64,000 nt of DNA from Arthrobacter subterraneus (GCF_900099735.1 NZ_FNDT01000003.1:1-64000); one strand, 5' to 3'. Numbered from the stretch's first letter, positions 8,478 through 17,147 are shown. Notes: a model not told the origin generated them from the letters alone. Program-made: numbers and translations.

Positions 8478-9677
8478 TCATCGCGGCCGTTTACGCCAGC
8501 CGCCGCCGTCACCGCGCTGCGCAAGGCCGTCAGTCTCCAGCCGGCCCAGCCCGGCCAGGACGCCGGCAATACTCAGGCCGGCAACGGATGCGAGCTTGTC
8601 CACGGTCGAGGATGCGCGAACAGGCAGGGCGTCGAGCAGCAACAGATCCTCCACCGTCAAGCCGTCATGCAGGGCCGGTACGACAGCACGCTTTTGTACC
8701 GCTTCGACAGCAAGGGGGCCGGCGAGTTCCGCCACCTCCGCAGCATCGGTGACGCAGACGGCGCTGCCGTCGCGGAGCAGTCTGTGGCAGCCAGCCGAAT
8801 TGGGAGACTGGACAGAACCCGGAACGGCTCCAACGGAGCGTCCAATGCCAGCGGCGTGATGCGCGGTATTGAGGGCCCCCGAGCGCCACCGCGCCTCGAC
8901 GACCACTGTGACGGCGCTGAGCGCCGCAATGAGTCGATTTCGCTGGAGAAATCGGTATCTCGAAGCTGACGAGCCGGGGGGTACCTCTGAAATCAGTTGT
9001 CCGCGCTGGGCAATATTCCGGAGCAGGCCCTCGTTTCCGGCTGGATAGTATCGGTCGATGCCGCAGGCCAGCACTGCCAGCGTGGGCAGCGGATTGTCCT
9101 CGGCGGCGATTTTCAGCGCCGCCCGGTGGGCGCATGCGTCGATTCCAAAAGCGCCGCCTGACACCACCGTGAAACCGCGTCCGACCAGCCCCGAGGCCAG
9201 GGCACCCGTCACGTTCTCCCCGTAGCTCGTGCTGTCGCGTGAGCCGACGATCGACACCACCCGGTTCTGCGGCGGAATTGGCACCGGATTTTCGCCTCGG
9301 ACCCATAGGCACAGGGGTTCGCTGAGCTGGAGGTCCGCCAGCGCCGTAGGCCACCAGTCCGATTCCGGGGTAAGCAGGGTGCCCCCGAAGCGGCGGACCG
9401 TTTCCAGGTCCCTCAGCGGTGCGAGTGTGTCCCAGCGCGCACTCCAGCGGGTGATGGCTTCCGTCAGCGCGTCCCGTCGCATCTCATGGCCATGGCTCTC
9501 CAGGACGTCAAAAAGCGCCCGCTGAACGCTCGGACCGGCGGACGAAACGCCGGTGGCGATCCGGTACGCTTCGACAGGCCCGGCAGCCGCTACCAGGCCA
9601 AACCCGACGTTATCCGAAGCTTCGAACAGACGGGCCAGACCCGCCCGGGAAATCTGCTCCTCCGTCCATCCATTCAT
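8478..9677 (-). CDS. dprA: DNA-processing protein DprA
   Basis: DprA binds incoming single-stranded DNA and loads RecA during natural transformation; in Actinobacteria it is near-universal even where competence is unproven. The 399-residue protein has an N-terminal helical region, the Rossmann core (VSIVGSRDSTSYG, VVSGGAFGIDACAHRAAL, VLACGIDRYYPAGN, SEVPPG, FLQRNRLIAALS), and a C-terminal winged-helix segment (about 325-390). Its ATG overlaps the comM stop (ATGA, 9674-9677), so comM and dprA are coupled. Downstream comes the alkyltransferase-like gene after 121 bases. Confidence 0.93.
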   Translation of the reverse strand: MNGWTEEQISRAGLARLFEASDNVGFGLVAAAGPVEAYRIATGVSSAGPSVQRALFDVLESHGHEMRRDALTEAITRWSARWDTLAPLRDLETVRRFGGTLLTPESDWWPTALADLQLSEPLCLWVRGENPVPIPPQNRVVSIVGSRDSTSYGENVTGALASGLVGRGFTVVSGGAFGIDACAHRAALKIAAEDNPLPTLAVLACGIDRYYPAGNEGLLRNIAQRGQLISEVPPGSSASRYRFLQRNRLIAALSAVTVVVEARWRSGALNTAHHAAGIGRSVGAVPGSVQSPNSAGCHRLLRDGSAVCVTDAAEVAELAGPLAVEAVQKRAVVPALHDGLTVEDLLLLDALPVRASSTVDKLASVAGLSIAGVLAGLGRLETDGLAQRGDGGGWRKRPR

Positions 9678-11215
9678 ACTGCTTCCTCCTGAGTGCGGAA
9701 GAGAAGCGCCGTTGTGACGTCATCACTGTTGGGCATGGTCCGCCCCGCGAGATCACCGATAGACCACGCCACCCGGAGAACCCGGTCATAGCCGCGCTTG
9801 GTGATAGCTCCCGTTTCAATCCCTTTGTCCACAGACACGGTTGCCTTACGGCTGAGCCTGAGTTCGTTGTGCAGCAGGGCTGCCGGCACCTCTGCATTTG
9901 TGGACAAATTCCACGCGCATAGGCGGTTCTCCTGCGCCGCCCGGGCATCTGCCACCCTCGATGCGATCGCCGCACTTGAGTCAGCGGTGGCTGAACCGGA
10001 GAAGTCATGGAGACTGACCCTGTGCATTTCCAACTGCAGGTCGACCCTGTCAAGGAGCGGCGCGGACATCCTGCCGAAGTAGCGTCTGCGCTGCTGGGCA
10101 GAACAGGTGCAGTCCATGCCTTTACCGGTCGACTGTCCGCAGGGGCAAGGATTGGCGGCAAGCACCAACTGGAAGCGTGCGGGATAGGTGGCCGTGCCGG
10201 CTGCACGGTGCAGGACCAGTTCCCCGCTCTCCAGCGGTTCCCGCAGAGCATCGAGGATGCGGCGCTGATATTCGGGGGCCTCGTCAAGGAAGAGTACGCC
10301 GCGGTGTGCGCGCGATGCCGCACCCGGGCGGGGGATGCCGCTGCCTCCCCCAATGATCGATGCCGCGCTGGCCGTGTGGTGTGGACTTTCGAACGGCGGT
10401 CGGCGTCTCAGCTCCCGGCATGCCTCCGCGCTGCCCAGAGAGTGGATGGCGGTGACCTCCATGGCCTGTTTGTCCGTGAGATCGGGGAGGATTCCCGGAA
10501 TGCGTTCAGCCAGCATGGTCTTGCCGGCGCCGGGAGGGCCCACCATCATCAGGTTGTGTGCTCCGGCGGCAGCGACCTCGACGGCGAACCGTGCTTCCGA
10601 CTGGCCCGCGACATCCGCCATATCCTTGGGCACCGGGTCCGGACCCTTATGGACAGATTGGGTACAAGCGTCCGGCGGCTGCGCCGCCGGAAGCTCGACG
10701 GATGCCGGATCCGCTCCGAACGCCAGCGCCACCTCCGCCAGCGAATCATAGCTTTTCACCTCGGCGCCCGGTACGAGATTCGCTTCCGCGGCGTTCCCAC
10801 CGGCCACGACCACGCTGGTGAACCCGGCCTGCACAGCGGCCATCACCGCCGGGAGTACGCCACGGATGGGCCGCAGCCGCCCGTCCAGTCCCAGTTCCGA
10901 AAGAAACACCGTGCGTCCGCAATGGCGGACGTCCCCGGCAGCCGCCAGGGCTGACATGACTATGGCAAGGTCAAAGCCGGATCCGCGCTTCGGCAAGGAA
11001 GCCGGCACGAGATTCACCGTTATTTTGCGCCGGGTGAGAGGAAGGCCGGCATTGCGCGCTGCCGCCCTGATGCGCTCCCTGGCCTCGGAGAGCGAGGCGT
11101 CCGGCAATCCGAGCAGGATGAACGCCGGCAGGGTCTGCCCGATGTCGGATTCAACCTCCACGATGTAACCGTTGAGCCCCACCAGGGAGACGGCGTAGGT
11201 GCGTCCAAGCGGCAT
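9674..11215 (-). CDS. comM: YifB/ComM family Mg-chelatase-like AAA+ ATPase
   Basis: ComM-type helicases act on branched DNA during integration of transformed DNA. The 513-residue protein has the ChlI-like N-terminal domain (about 20-140, with RERIRAAARNAGLPLTRRKI), a Walker A GPPGAGKTML, Walker B GVLFLDEAPEY and the family's Cys-containing NPCPCG segment, followed by the Mg-chelatase C-terminal domain. Its start overlaps the yraN stop by one base (TGATG at 11217-11213) and its stop overlaps dprA (ATGA). The yraN-comM-dprA coupling implies one transcript controlled by the hairpin before yraN. Confidence 0.92.
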   Translation of the reverse strand: MPLGRTYAVSLVGLNGYIVEVESDIGQTLPAFILLGLPDASLSEARERIRAAARNAGLPLTRRKITVNLVPASLPKRGSGFDLAIVMSALAAAGDVRHCGRTVFLSELGLDGRLRPIRGVLPAVMAAVQAGFTSVVVAGGNAAEANLVPGAEVKSYDSLAEVALAFGADPASVELPAAQPPDACTQSVHKGPDPVPKDMADVAGQSEARFAVEVAAAGAHNLMMVGPPGAGKTMLAERIPGILPDLTDKQAMEVTAIHSLGSAEACRELRRRPPFESPHHTASAASIIGGGSGIPRPGAASRAHRGVLFLDEAPEYQRRILDALREPLESGELVLHRAAGTATYPARFQLVLAANPCPCGQSTGKGMDCTCSAQQRRRYFGRMSAPLLDRVDLQLEMHRVSLHDFSGSATADSSAAIASRVADARAAQENRLCAWNLSTNAEVPAALLHNELRLSRKATVSVDKGIETGAITKRGYDRVLRVAWSIGDLAGRTMPNSDDVTTALLFRTQEEAV

Positions 11216-11571
11216 CAGCTCACCGCCCGCAGATGGTCGATGACCGGGTGACCGGTGCCGTCATCGATGATGGCCACCGCGTCCACGCGGAATCCGGAGA
11301 AACGGAGGTCGTGTGCCCGCGCCCAACGGGAAGCAAGCAGGTACAGCCGTTCAAGCTTGCCGGGAGTGATCGCTTCCAGCGGGTGGCCGAATGCCTCCGA
11401 GGACCTGGTCTTCACCTCGACGACCACCAGGGTGGCGCCGTCCACCGCGACGACATCGATCTCCCCCAGCGGACACCGCCAGTTGCGGTCGATGACCCTG
11501 AAACCTGCTTCCTCCAGGTAACGGGAAGCAAGTGCTTCGCCCCGCCTGCCCAACTCGTCCTTGGTTCTCAT
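11215..11571 (-). CDS. yraN: YraN family (UPF0102) endonuclease-like protein
   Basis: This 118-residue protein belongs to UPF0102, a small restriction-endonuclease-fold family of unproven function. It shows RRGEALASRYLEEAGFRVIDRNWR and the GEIDVVAVDG...VVVEVKTR core with the D-(E/x)-x-K nuclease signature. Starts and ends agree with the family. The Shine-Dalgarno GGAGG (11583-11579 on the minus strand) is 7 bases before ATG and forms the last five bases of a perfect 12-bp hairpin stem, so translation should be low while the hairpin is folded. It is the first gene of yraN-comM-dprA, just after rnhB-DUF2469. Confidence 0.93.
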   Translation of the reverse strand: MRTKDELGRRGEALASRYLEEAGFRVIDRNWRCPLGEIDVVAVDGATLVVVEVKTRSSEAFGHPLEAITPGKLERLYLLASRWARAHDLRFSGFRVDAVAIIDDGTGHPVIDHLRAVS

Positions 11572-11616
11572 AAAAACACCTCCGGTTACCAGCGTGGAGC
11601 AGCAGGTAACCGGAGG
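11572..11616 (-). terminator. Hairpin plus T5 tract overlapping the yraN ribosome-binding site
   Basis: Perfect 12-bp inverted repeat, arms 11605-11616 and 11579-11590 with a 14-base loop. On the minus strand it is followed by TG and five T (11576-11572), then directly by the yraN ATG. The structure fits an intrinsic terminator for rnhB-DUF2469. The 3' arm ends in GGAGG, the only good Shine-Dalgarno for yraN, so the same element can both stop transcription and hide the ribosome-binding site of the yraN-comM-dprA operon. Confidence 0.8.
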
Positions 11617-11676
11617 CGGAGGAGAGTGCGCTTATGTGGGAAACCCCAGCGGACTCAGGCGAATGTGGAGCGGAAG

Positions 11677-12003
11677 TCAGCCGCTCAGGGAACCGTCCTT
11701 GGGAAGCGGAATATCATCGGACTTCGCCAATTCCTCGACATTGACGTCCTTGAAAGTGATGACCCGGACAGTCTTGACGAACCGGGCTGAACGGTAGACA
11801 TCCCACACCCACGCATCGTTCAGCGTGAGATCGAAATAGATCTCACCGTCCGCCGAACGCGCCTGAAGGTCCACGTGGTTGGCGAGATAGAATCTCCGCT
11901 CGGTTTCGACCACGTAATTGAACAGGCTGACGACGTCGCGGTACTCACGGTAGAGCTGCAACTCCATGTCGGTTTCATAGTTTTCGAGATCTTCGGCGCT
12001 CAT
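11677..12003 (-). CDS. DUF2469 family protein
   Basis: A 108-residue acidic protein beginning MSAEDLENYETDMELQLYREYRDVV, with VVETERRFYLANHVDLQ and a Trp-containing segment DAWVWDVYR. The family occurs only in Actinobacteria, almost always next to rnhB, and its function is unknown. The start at 12003 is preceded by GGGGGATGATGGG. The longer in-frame extension to 12117 runs into rnhB and is Gly/Arg-rich shadow sequence. It starts 7 bases after the rnhB stop and is followed by the hairpin before yraN. Confidence 0.92.
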   Translation of the reverse strand: MSAEDLENYETDMELQLYREYRDVVSLFNYVVETERRFYLANHVDLQARSADGEIYFDLTLNDAWVWDVYRSARFVKTVRVITFKDVNVEELAKSDDIPLPKDGSLSG

Positions 12004-12010
12004 AAACCCA

Positions 12011-12724
12011 TCATCCCCCACTTTCAACGGCAGGCATGCCGGGCTCGGCGACCGCACTGCCAAGGCGCCACGTCCGCCGGTGCTCGCTGCTCGGCCCAAG
12101 CCCGTCAATGGCGGCACGGTGGGAGGCGGTTGCGTACCCCTTGTTGATTTCCCATCCGTAGCCCGGGTACTCCTGTGCGAAGCCCACCATCAGCCGGTCC
12201 CGTTCCACCTTGGCCAGGACGCTGGCCGCAGCGACGCTCAGGCACTGCAGGTCCGCCTTGATCCGCGTGTGGACCGGGGCGTCGCAGCTGACCTCGAGTG
12301 TCTCCACGTCGTCAAACAGCGAACCCTGCGGCACCGGCGCAAGCCAGTTGTGGTTGCCGTCGAGGATGACCGCGTCCGGCCGGACCTCCCGGGTAGCTTC
12401 AGCCCACGCGCGGTTACCGGCAAAGCGCAGGGCTGCCATCAGTCCTACTGCGTCGATCTCGGCGGCCGTTGCGTGGCCGACCCCGTAGGCGGCCGCCCAG
12501 CGCTGAATCCTCGGAACCAGAGCCTCTCGCTCGGGTGCGCGCAGAAGCTTGCTGTCCCTTACCCCCCGCAGCCCTTTGGCGGATGCAAGATCAATGACCA
12601 CAAGACCCACGGTGACCGGACCGGCCAACGCTCCCCTGCCCACTTCATCACAGCCTGCGAGAAAGCGGTGGCCTTCGGCGAGGAATGACCGTTCATAGCG
12701 GAGTGTCGGCGCCTTCCCTGTCAC
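12011..12724 (-). CDS. rnhB: Ribonuclease HII
   Basis: RNase HII cuts the RNA strand of RNA-DNA hybrids and starts ribonucleotide excision repair. The 237-residue protein has the catalytic motifs GCDEVGRGALAGPV (Asp-Glu pair), AVILDGNHN (Asp) and AASVLAKVERDRLM (Asp). It has a short C-terminal extension rich in Gly, Pro and Ser. The GTG start at 12724 overlaps the stop of the upstream signal peptidase gene (GTGA). It forms a block with lepB upstream and DUF2469 downstream. Confidence 0.95.
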   Translation of the reverse strand: MTGKAPTLRYERSFLAEGHRFLAGCDEVGRGALAGPVTVGLVVIDLASAKGLRGVRDSKLLRAPEREALVPRIQRWAAAYGVGHATAAEIDAVGLMAALRFAGNRAWAEATREVRPDAVILDGNHNWLAPVPQGSLFDDVETLEVSCDAPVHTRIKADLQCLSVAAASVLAKVERDRLMVGFAQEYPGYGWEINKGYATASHRAAIDGLGPSSEHRRTWRLGSAVAEPGMPAVESGG

Positions 12725-13527
12725 GGCGCCGGCTGTTCCTGCCCGGAGCTGTCAGGCGCCGTCTCAGGAACTCCTGCAAAGACCTCCGGGAAGTTGCCGA
12801 GGAAACCCATCCGGTCCAGTGGCCAGGCGACGACGGCCGCCTTTCCTTCTATGTCGTCAACATCGATGAATCCCCCACCGGGCTTGTCGGTGTTGGCACG
12901 AGAATCCGCCGACGCGTTGCGATGATCTCCCATGACCCAGACTTTCCCTTCAGGCACTGTTACGTCGAAGGGTGTGTCCGAAGGATTGGCGCCCGGGAAC
13001 AGGTACGGTTCATCGAGGGGTTCACCGTTGACGGTGATCCTGCCCTCGGCGTCGCAGCAGATTACCCGGTCTCCCTCCAGGCCGATCACGCGTTTCACCA
13101 GGTGCTGCTGGGATTCATCCGGCAGCAGGCCGACAAAGATGAGGGCGTCCTTGAACCACCCGGTATCCGCTGTTGCAGCCGCTGTCTCGGGGAGCCAGCC
13201 TTCCGTGTCGCGGAACACCACAATGTCGCCCCGCTTGAGCTCGAAAGGCTCTGGAACCAACTGGTTCACGAAAATCCGGTCGTCTATTTCGAGCGTGTTC
13301 TCCATGGAACCCGAGGGAATGAAGAAGGCCCGGAAGAGGAAGGTCTTGATAAGAAAGGAGAGCAGCAGCGCAACAGCGACGATAATGAGGACTTCCTTCG
13401 CCCAGCTGCCCAGAGAGCGGGCCGCTGAACCGCCGGAGGTGGTTTCCTCACCGGGACCGTCGAAAGTGGGCGTTTCCGCCGCGTCCTCACCGCCGTCGTT
13501 CGGTTTCCCTGGATGGGCTTCGGCCAT
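12721..13527 (-). CDS. lepB: Signal peptidase I (paralogue 1)
   Basis: This membrane serine protease removes signal peptides from secreted proteins at the outer face of the membrane. The 268-residue protein has an acidic cytoplasmic N terminus (1-43), one transmembrane helix (about 44-65) and the Ser-Lys dyad: IPSGSME (Ser74) and LVKRVIGLEGD (Lys), plus the GDHRNASADSR box. The stop overlaps the rnhB GTG. A second complete paralogue lies 25 bases upstream on the same strand. The two differ in the N terminus and between boxes, so they probably share work on different preproteins. Confidence 0.94.
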   Translation of the reverse strand: MAEAHPGKPNDGGEDAAETPTFDGPGEETTSGGSAARSLGSWAKEVLIIVAVALLLSFLIKTFLFRAFFIPSGSMENTLEIDDRIFVNQLVPEPFELKRGDIVVFRDTEGWLPETAAATADTGWFKDALIFVGLLPDESQQHLVKRVIGLEGDRVICCDAEGRITVNGEPLDEPYLFPGANPSDTPFDVTVPEGKVWVMGDHRNASADSRANTDKPGGGFIDVDDIEGKAAVVAWPLDRMGFLGNFPEVFAGVPETAPDSSGQEQPAP

Positions 13528-13552
13528 TATGTGTTGTTCCTCTGCTGTGCGT

Positions 13553-14251
13553 TCAGGACTGACCGGCGGAAGACGCGTGGTCGGCGGGGCGTGGGATTAC
13601 GGTGAAGCGTTCGAAGGGCCAAAGGACGTGGGTGACACGGCCGACCACCCGCTCCTCGGAGATGAGTCCGCCGCCGGGTGCACCGAGCAGGCCGCGGGAG
13701 TCGAAGGACTCGGAACGGTGATCACCCATGAGCCACAACTTACCCTCCGGAACCACGACCTCGAAGTCCGTTTCGCTCGCCGCGTCCATGGGAAAAACGT
13801 AGGGCTCCTCGATCGCGTTCCCGTTGACCGACAGCCGCCCGGAGGAGTCGCAGCAGGCAACGGTGTCACCGCCCGTGCCGATCACCCGCTTCACGTAGGT
13901 TGTTTCCGACACGCCAAGCCCGAAGAAGTGCGCAACACCTGCCAGCACCTCCGGCAGCCCGCCGTCGCCCAGGGGCGCAAATGAACCCCTCCCGTCGAAG
14001 ACAACAACGTCGCCGCGCATGGCCTCCGCGGACACGTAGTCGGTCCGGGAGACCAGCACGCGGTCGTCTTCCTTCAGCAGCGGCTCCATTGAACCCGACG
14101 GGATGTAGAACACGTCCATCAGGAGCGCGCGGACTGCGATGACGGCCACGCAGGCGAAGGCCACCGCATAAATGGCGAAGCGCCAGCCCGACATACCGGG
14201 CCAGCGCTTCGACTGATGCCTGGGTTTCCGCACGACGGAAGGATCAGGCAT
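13553..14251 (-). CDS. lepB: Signal peptidase I (paralogue 2)
   Basis: This second type I signal peptidase has 232 residues, with a basic N terminus (RKPRHQSKRW), one transmembrane helix (about 22-44) and the catalytic IPSGSMEPLL (Ser54) and YVKRVIGTGGD (Lys), then MGDHRSESFDSR. The ATG at 14251 is directly preceded in frame by GTG, so either may be used; no clear Shine-Dalgarno is seen. It begins 15 bases after rplS on the same strand, an arrangement also seen for the sip genes of Streptomyces. Tandem copies probably arose by duplication. Confidence 0.94.
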   Translation of the reverse strand: MPDPSVVRKPRHQSKRWPGMSGWRFAIYAVAFACVAVIAVRALLMDVFYIPSGSMEPLLKEDDRVLVSRTDYVSAEAMRGDVVVFDGRGSFAPLGDGGLPEVLAGVAHFFGLGVSETTYVKRVIGTGGDTVACCDSSGRLSVNGNAIEEPYVFPMDAASETDFEVVVPEGKLWLMGDHRSESFDSRGLLGAPGGGLISEERVVGRVTHVLWPFERFTVIPRPADHASSAGQS

Positions 14252-14266
14252 CACAAATGGGAAAAG

Positions 14267-14626
14267 TTACTTGGCGGTCTTCGGATCGCGCTTTTCCTTG
14301 ATCTTCGCAGCCTTGCCGCGGAGTTCGCGCATGTAGTAGAGCTTCGCGCGGCGCACGTCGCCCTTGCTGACAAGCTCGATCTTGTCGATCACCGGGGAGT
14401 GCACCGGGAAGGTACGCTCAACGCCGACGCCGAAGCTGACCTTGCGAACCGTGAAGGTTTCGCGGACGCCGTCGCCCTGGCGTCCGAGGACGAAGCCCTG
14501 GAAGACCTGGACACGGGTGTTCTTGCCTTCAATGATGTTGACGTGCACCTTGAGGGTGTCACCGGCCCGGAAGTCGGGAACGTCATTGCGCAGCGATGCT
14601 GCATCCACATTGTCGAGAATATGCAC
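14267..14626 (-). CDS. rplS: 50S ribosomal protein L19
   Basis: L19 lies at the 30S-50S interface of the ribosome. The 119-residue protein starts [17 protein letters not shown] and ends in a basic tail ([12 protein letters not shown]). The GTG at 14626 is chosen because AGGAG lies 7 bases upstream; an ATG eight codons earlier (14650) would place that site inside the gene. A 199-base gap separates it from trmD, so L19 probably has its own promoter, with a palindrome in the gap. The two lepB genes follow closely. Confidence 0.96.
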   Translation of the reverse strand: MHILDNVDAASLRNDVPDFRAGDTLKVHVNIIEGKNTRVQVFQGFVLGRQGDGVRETFTVRKVSFGVGVERTFPVHSPVIDKIELVSKGDVRRAKLYYMRELRGKAAKIKEKRDPKTAK

Positions 14627-14767
14627 TTGATTGCTCCTGGTGAACGCCACAGGTCATTCACGTTGGTCACAACGACGAAGACCTGAGTCCAGGCAAATGC
14701 CGTTGAAGTTTAGGTACCGGTGCGCCACGTAGCGTTTTCCGGTGTGCCGTCCTGTTGGCTACGCTCC

Positions 14768-14818
14768 CCCTGTGGCAGGCGCGTACCGGTAGGCACGATC
14801 CCCAATTATGCCACAGGG
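14768..14818 (-). promoter_or_regulatory. Palindrome and possible -10 in the trmD-rplS gap
   Basis: A perfect 10-bp inverted repeat (14768-14777 and 14809-14818, CCCTGTGGCA and its complement) lies about 140-190 bases before rplS. On the minus strand CATAAT (14810-14805) overlaps the upstream arm and resembles a -10 box. No convincing -35 is seen. The repeat could be an operator overlapping the rplS promoter, or an RNA hairpin if transcription comes from trmD. No T run follows, so it is a poor terminator. Confidence 0.4.
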
Positions 14819-14825
14819 AACCCTG

Positions 14826-15635
14826 CTACCCCGAATGGGACGACGCCGGATCAGAGACAGGCGGAAGCGCCCGCTTCACTTCTCCCCCTGCAACCGCGAA
14901 ACCTTCATCGGCCAGGACCGCCAGGTCGGCAGCGTCCAGGCTCCCGGCGTCGAGCCTTGCCAGAAGGTCCGGCCGGCGGCGGGCGGTGCGCCGGAGTTGC
15001 TCGTCGCGCCGGTAGCGCGCGATGCGGGCGTGGTTGCCGCTCAGGAGGATTTCCGGCACTGCGAGGTCCCGCCAGGCGGACGGCTTGGTGTATACCGGGT
15101 ACTCCAGCAGCCCGTCGGAGTGCGATTCCTCGACCAGGGACTCCGGGTTGCCGACCACCCCCGGAAGCAGGCGCGCGACCGCCTCAACCATTGCCAGGAC
15201 GGCCACCTCACCGCCGTTCAGCACGTAGTCGCCAAGACTGAGCGGGCGGACGTCGAAGGATCCTTCTGCCCACTCGAGCACCCGCTCGTCGATTCCTTCG
15301 TAGCGACCGCAGGCGAAAACGAGATGTTCCTCGCGTGCCAGATCGTGCGCCATCGCCTGGGTGAAAACCGCGCCGGCCGGCGAGGGAACAATCAGGACCG
15401 GGCGGGCGCCCCCGTGCACGCTCTCGAGAGCCTGTGCCCACGGTTCAGGCTTCATGACCATGCCGGCGCCGCCGCCGTACGGGGTGTCATCCACGGTCCG
15501 GTGCCGGTCCGTGGTGAAGTCCCGGAGATTATGGACAGAAAGGGCCAGCAGCCCGTCCTGACGCGCTTTCCCGATCAGCGAGAGATCCAGCGCCGCGAGG
15601 TACTCCGGAAAAATACTGAAGACGTCGATGCGCAC
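14826..15635 (-). CDS. trmD: tRNA (guanine-N1-)-methyltransferase
   Basis: TrmD methylates G37 next to the anticodon of several tRNAs and prevents +1 frameshifting. The 269-residue protein has the SPOUT trefoil-knot motifs: [44 protein letters not shown] and [11 protein letters not shown]. The GTG start overlaps the rimM stop by one base (TAGTG), so rimM and trmD are coupled. The C-terminal tail after about residue 245 is variable. It is separated from rplS by a 199-base gap. Confidence 0.95.
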   Translation of the reverse strand: MRIDVFSIFPEYLAALDLSLIGKARQDGLLALSVHNLRDFTTDRHRTVDDTPYGGGAGMVMKPEPWAQALESVHGGARPVLIVPSPAGAVFTQAMAHDLAREEHLVFACGRYEGIDERVLEWAEGSFDVRPLSLGDYVLNGGEVAVLAMVEAVARLLPGVVGNPESLVEESHSDGLLEYPVYTKPSAWRDLAVPEILLSGNHARIARYRRDEQLRRTARRRPDLLARLDAGSLDAADLAVLADEGFAVAGGEVKRALPPVSDPASSHSG

Positions 15636-16213
15636 TAGCTGCCGTCGGCCTTCTCTGCGGCGTCCGGGCTCTCTACCTCGTCCGCTTCCGCCTGGTTGGA
15701 GCCGGGCAGGTTCAGCTCGAGCAGACCTGCCGGGGGCGTGAGGAGCACGAATCCACCGTCGACGTCGACCTCGGGAACGATCTCCTCCACGAAGGGGACC
15801 AGGATTTCCTCACCGTCCGCCCGCTCAATGATGAGCAGGTCCTGGACCATCATGGTTCGCAGGGCGCTCACCCGGCCGACCACCTCGTCCCCCACCCTGG
15901 CCTCAAGTCCCACGAGCTCATGCTCATACCAGGCATCGCCGTCGTCATCCGAGGTGTCCTCCGATTCGATGAACAGCTTCGCCCCCCGCAGGAGTTCGGC
16001 AGCGTTCCGGTCGGGCACTTCCTCGAAACCGAGAATCAGGATGTCCTTGTTCCAGCGCGCACTGGAAATTGTGAGCGGCCCCTGGGCAGCCGGCTCCACC
16101 CGGAAAACCGCTCCCGGTTCAAAACGCTCTTCGGGCGCGTCCGTGAAGAGCTGAACGGTTACTTCACCCCTGATGCCGTGGGGCTTTCCGATGCGGGCGA
16201 CCTGCAGATCCAT
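15635..16213 (-). CDS. rimM: Ribosome maturation factor RimM
   Basis: RimM assists 30S subunit assembly by binding S19 and the 16S rRNA head. The 192-residue protein has the N-terminal RimM barrel ([25 protein letters not shown] as two conserved blocks) and a C-terminal PRC barrel ([13 protein letters not shown]...[20 protein letters not shown]), then an acidic tail. CGGAGAACCC precedes the ATG at 16213. A terminator for rpsP-khpA ends only 33 bases upstream, so rimM-trmD must rely on read-through or on a promoter overlapping that hairpin. Confidence 0.94.
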   Translation of the reverse strand: MDLQVARIGKPHGIRGEVTVQLFTDAPEERFEPGAVFRVEPAAQGPLTISSARWNKDILILGFEEVPDRNAAELLRGAKLFIESEDTSDDDGDAWYEHELVGLEARVGDEVVGRVSALRTMMVQDLLIIERADGEEILVPFVEEIVPEVDVDGGFVLLTPPAGLLELNLPGSNQAEADEVESPDAAEKADGS

Positions 16214-16245
16214 GGGTTCTCCGTGTGTGGTGGCGAATCAAAACA

Positions 16246-16290
16246 GTAAAAAAGTCCGGCCCCAACACCTCAAGTGGTGGGGCCGGACTT
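16246..16290 (-). terminator. Intrinsic terminator between khpA and rimM
   Basis: On the minus strand a 13-bp perfect stem (16290-16278 and 16264-16252) closes a 13-base loop and is followed by six T (16252-16247 region). It lies 20 bases after khpA and 33 before rimM. The position suggests partial termination inside the rpsP-khpA-rimM-trmD gene run. Confidence 0.88.
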
Positions 16291-16309
16291 CAGGCATGAG
16301 TGCTGCTGA

Positions 16310-16552
16310 TCAGCGGCGGCGGTCGGTGTCCACGACGTCGACCCGCACCGGCTCGCCATCCGCCAGGGCGGAGATGACGGTGCGCAAAGCGCGTGCCGTT
16401 CGACCCTGCCGGCCGATCACACGGCCGAGGTCTTCCTGATGAACGCGCACCTCGAGGGTCTCACCACGACGGTTCGACTTCGAGGAAACCTGAACATCAT
16501 CAGGGCTGTCCACAATTCCGCGGACAAGGTGCTCCAGCGCTTCAGCAAGCAA
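16310..16552 (-). CDS. khpA: KH-domain RNA-binding protein KhpA
   Basis: KhpA is a small global RNA-binding protein linked to cell size and division in Gram-positive bacteria. The 80-residue protein has LAEALEHLVRGIVDSPDDVQV and the KH GxxG loop in LGRVIGRQGRTARALRTV. The start is TTG at 16552, one base after the rpsP stop; this gives the family N terminus MLAEALEHL. Longer frames run into rpsP. The rare TTG plus the near-zero gap suggests translation by coupling to rpsP. The terminator at 16246-16290 follows. Confidence 0.9.
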   Translation of the reverse strand: MLAEALEHLVRGIVDSPDDVQVSSKSNRRGETLEVRVHQEDLGRVIGRQGRTARALRTVISALADGEPVRVDVVDTDRRR

Positions 16553-16553
16553 T

Positions 16554-16958
16554 TTACTCGGCCTCGGAAGCTTCAGCCTCAGGCTCGTCGGCCTTCTTGC
16601 TCTTCGGGGTGATGGCCTCGGGCACAATGACGGAACCCTTTTCAGGAGCCGTGAAGGTCTCCTTGGGAGCCTTGGTCTTCAGGGTGCCTTCCTGGCCCTC
16701 GATCCCCTTGAACTTCTGCCAGTCACCGGTGATCTTCAGAATCGCGGCGACCTGCTCGGAAGGCTGCGCACCGACGCCGAGCCAGTACTGCGCACGGTCC
16801 GACTTGACCTCGATGAACGAGGGCTCTTCCGTGGGGTGGTACTTGCCGATCTCTTCGATGGCACGGCCGTCGCGCTTGGAACGCGAGTCCATGACAACAA
16901 TGCGGTAGTACGGGGCGCGCATCTTGCCGAAGCGCTTCAGGCGAATTTTTACGGCCAC
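16554..16958 (-). CDS. rpsP: 30S ribosomal protein S16
   Basis: S16 is an early-binding 30S subunit protein. The 134-residue protein begins [22 protein letters not shown] and contains [14 protein letters not shown]. After the conserved 80 residues comes an Ala/Glu/Lys-rich tail (to [13 protein letters not shown]), as is usual in Actinobacteria. The GTG at 16958 gives the family start. AAGGAG lies 11 bases upstream, rather far, and an in-frame GTG four codons earlier overlaps it. It heads rpsP-khpA-rimM-trmD. The gene before it on this strand is a VOC protein, not ffh as in many relatives. Confidence 0.95.
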   Translation of the reverse strand: MAVKIRLKRFGKMRAPYYRIVVMDSRSKRDGRAIEEIGKYHPTEEPSFIEVKSDRAQYWLGVGAQPSEQVAAILKITGDWQKFKGIEGQEGTLKTKAPKETFTAPEKGSVIVPEAITPKSKKADEPEAEASEAE

Positions 16959-17147
16959 TTGTGTGGTCACTCCTTGCTGATCAAAAGGGCGAGCTCCGGT
17001 TTCTGCACCCGTGGGGCGGGCCATACATTTGGAAGCTCTAGAGGACACAATGCGCGCAGAGAGAGGGGCTGCGCAGATTGGGTACGGGTCCATTGTGCCA
17101 GAAGTTCATGCCTGCGGGCGACTCCACGGCTGTGTGGTGCGCAGGCC

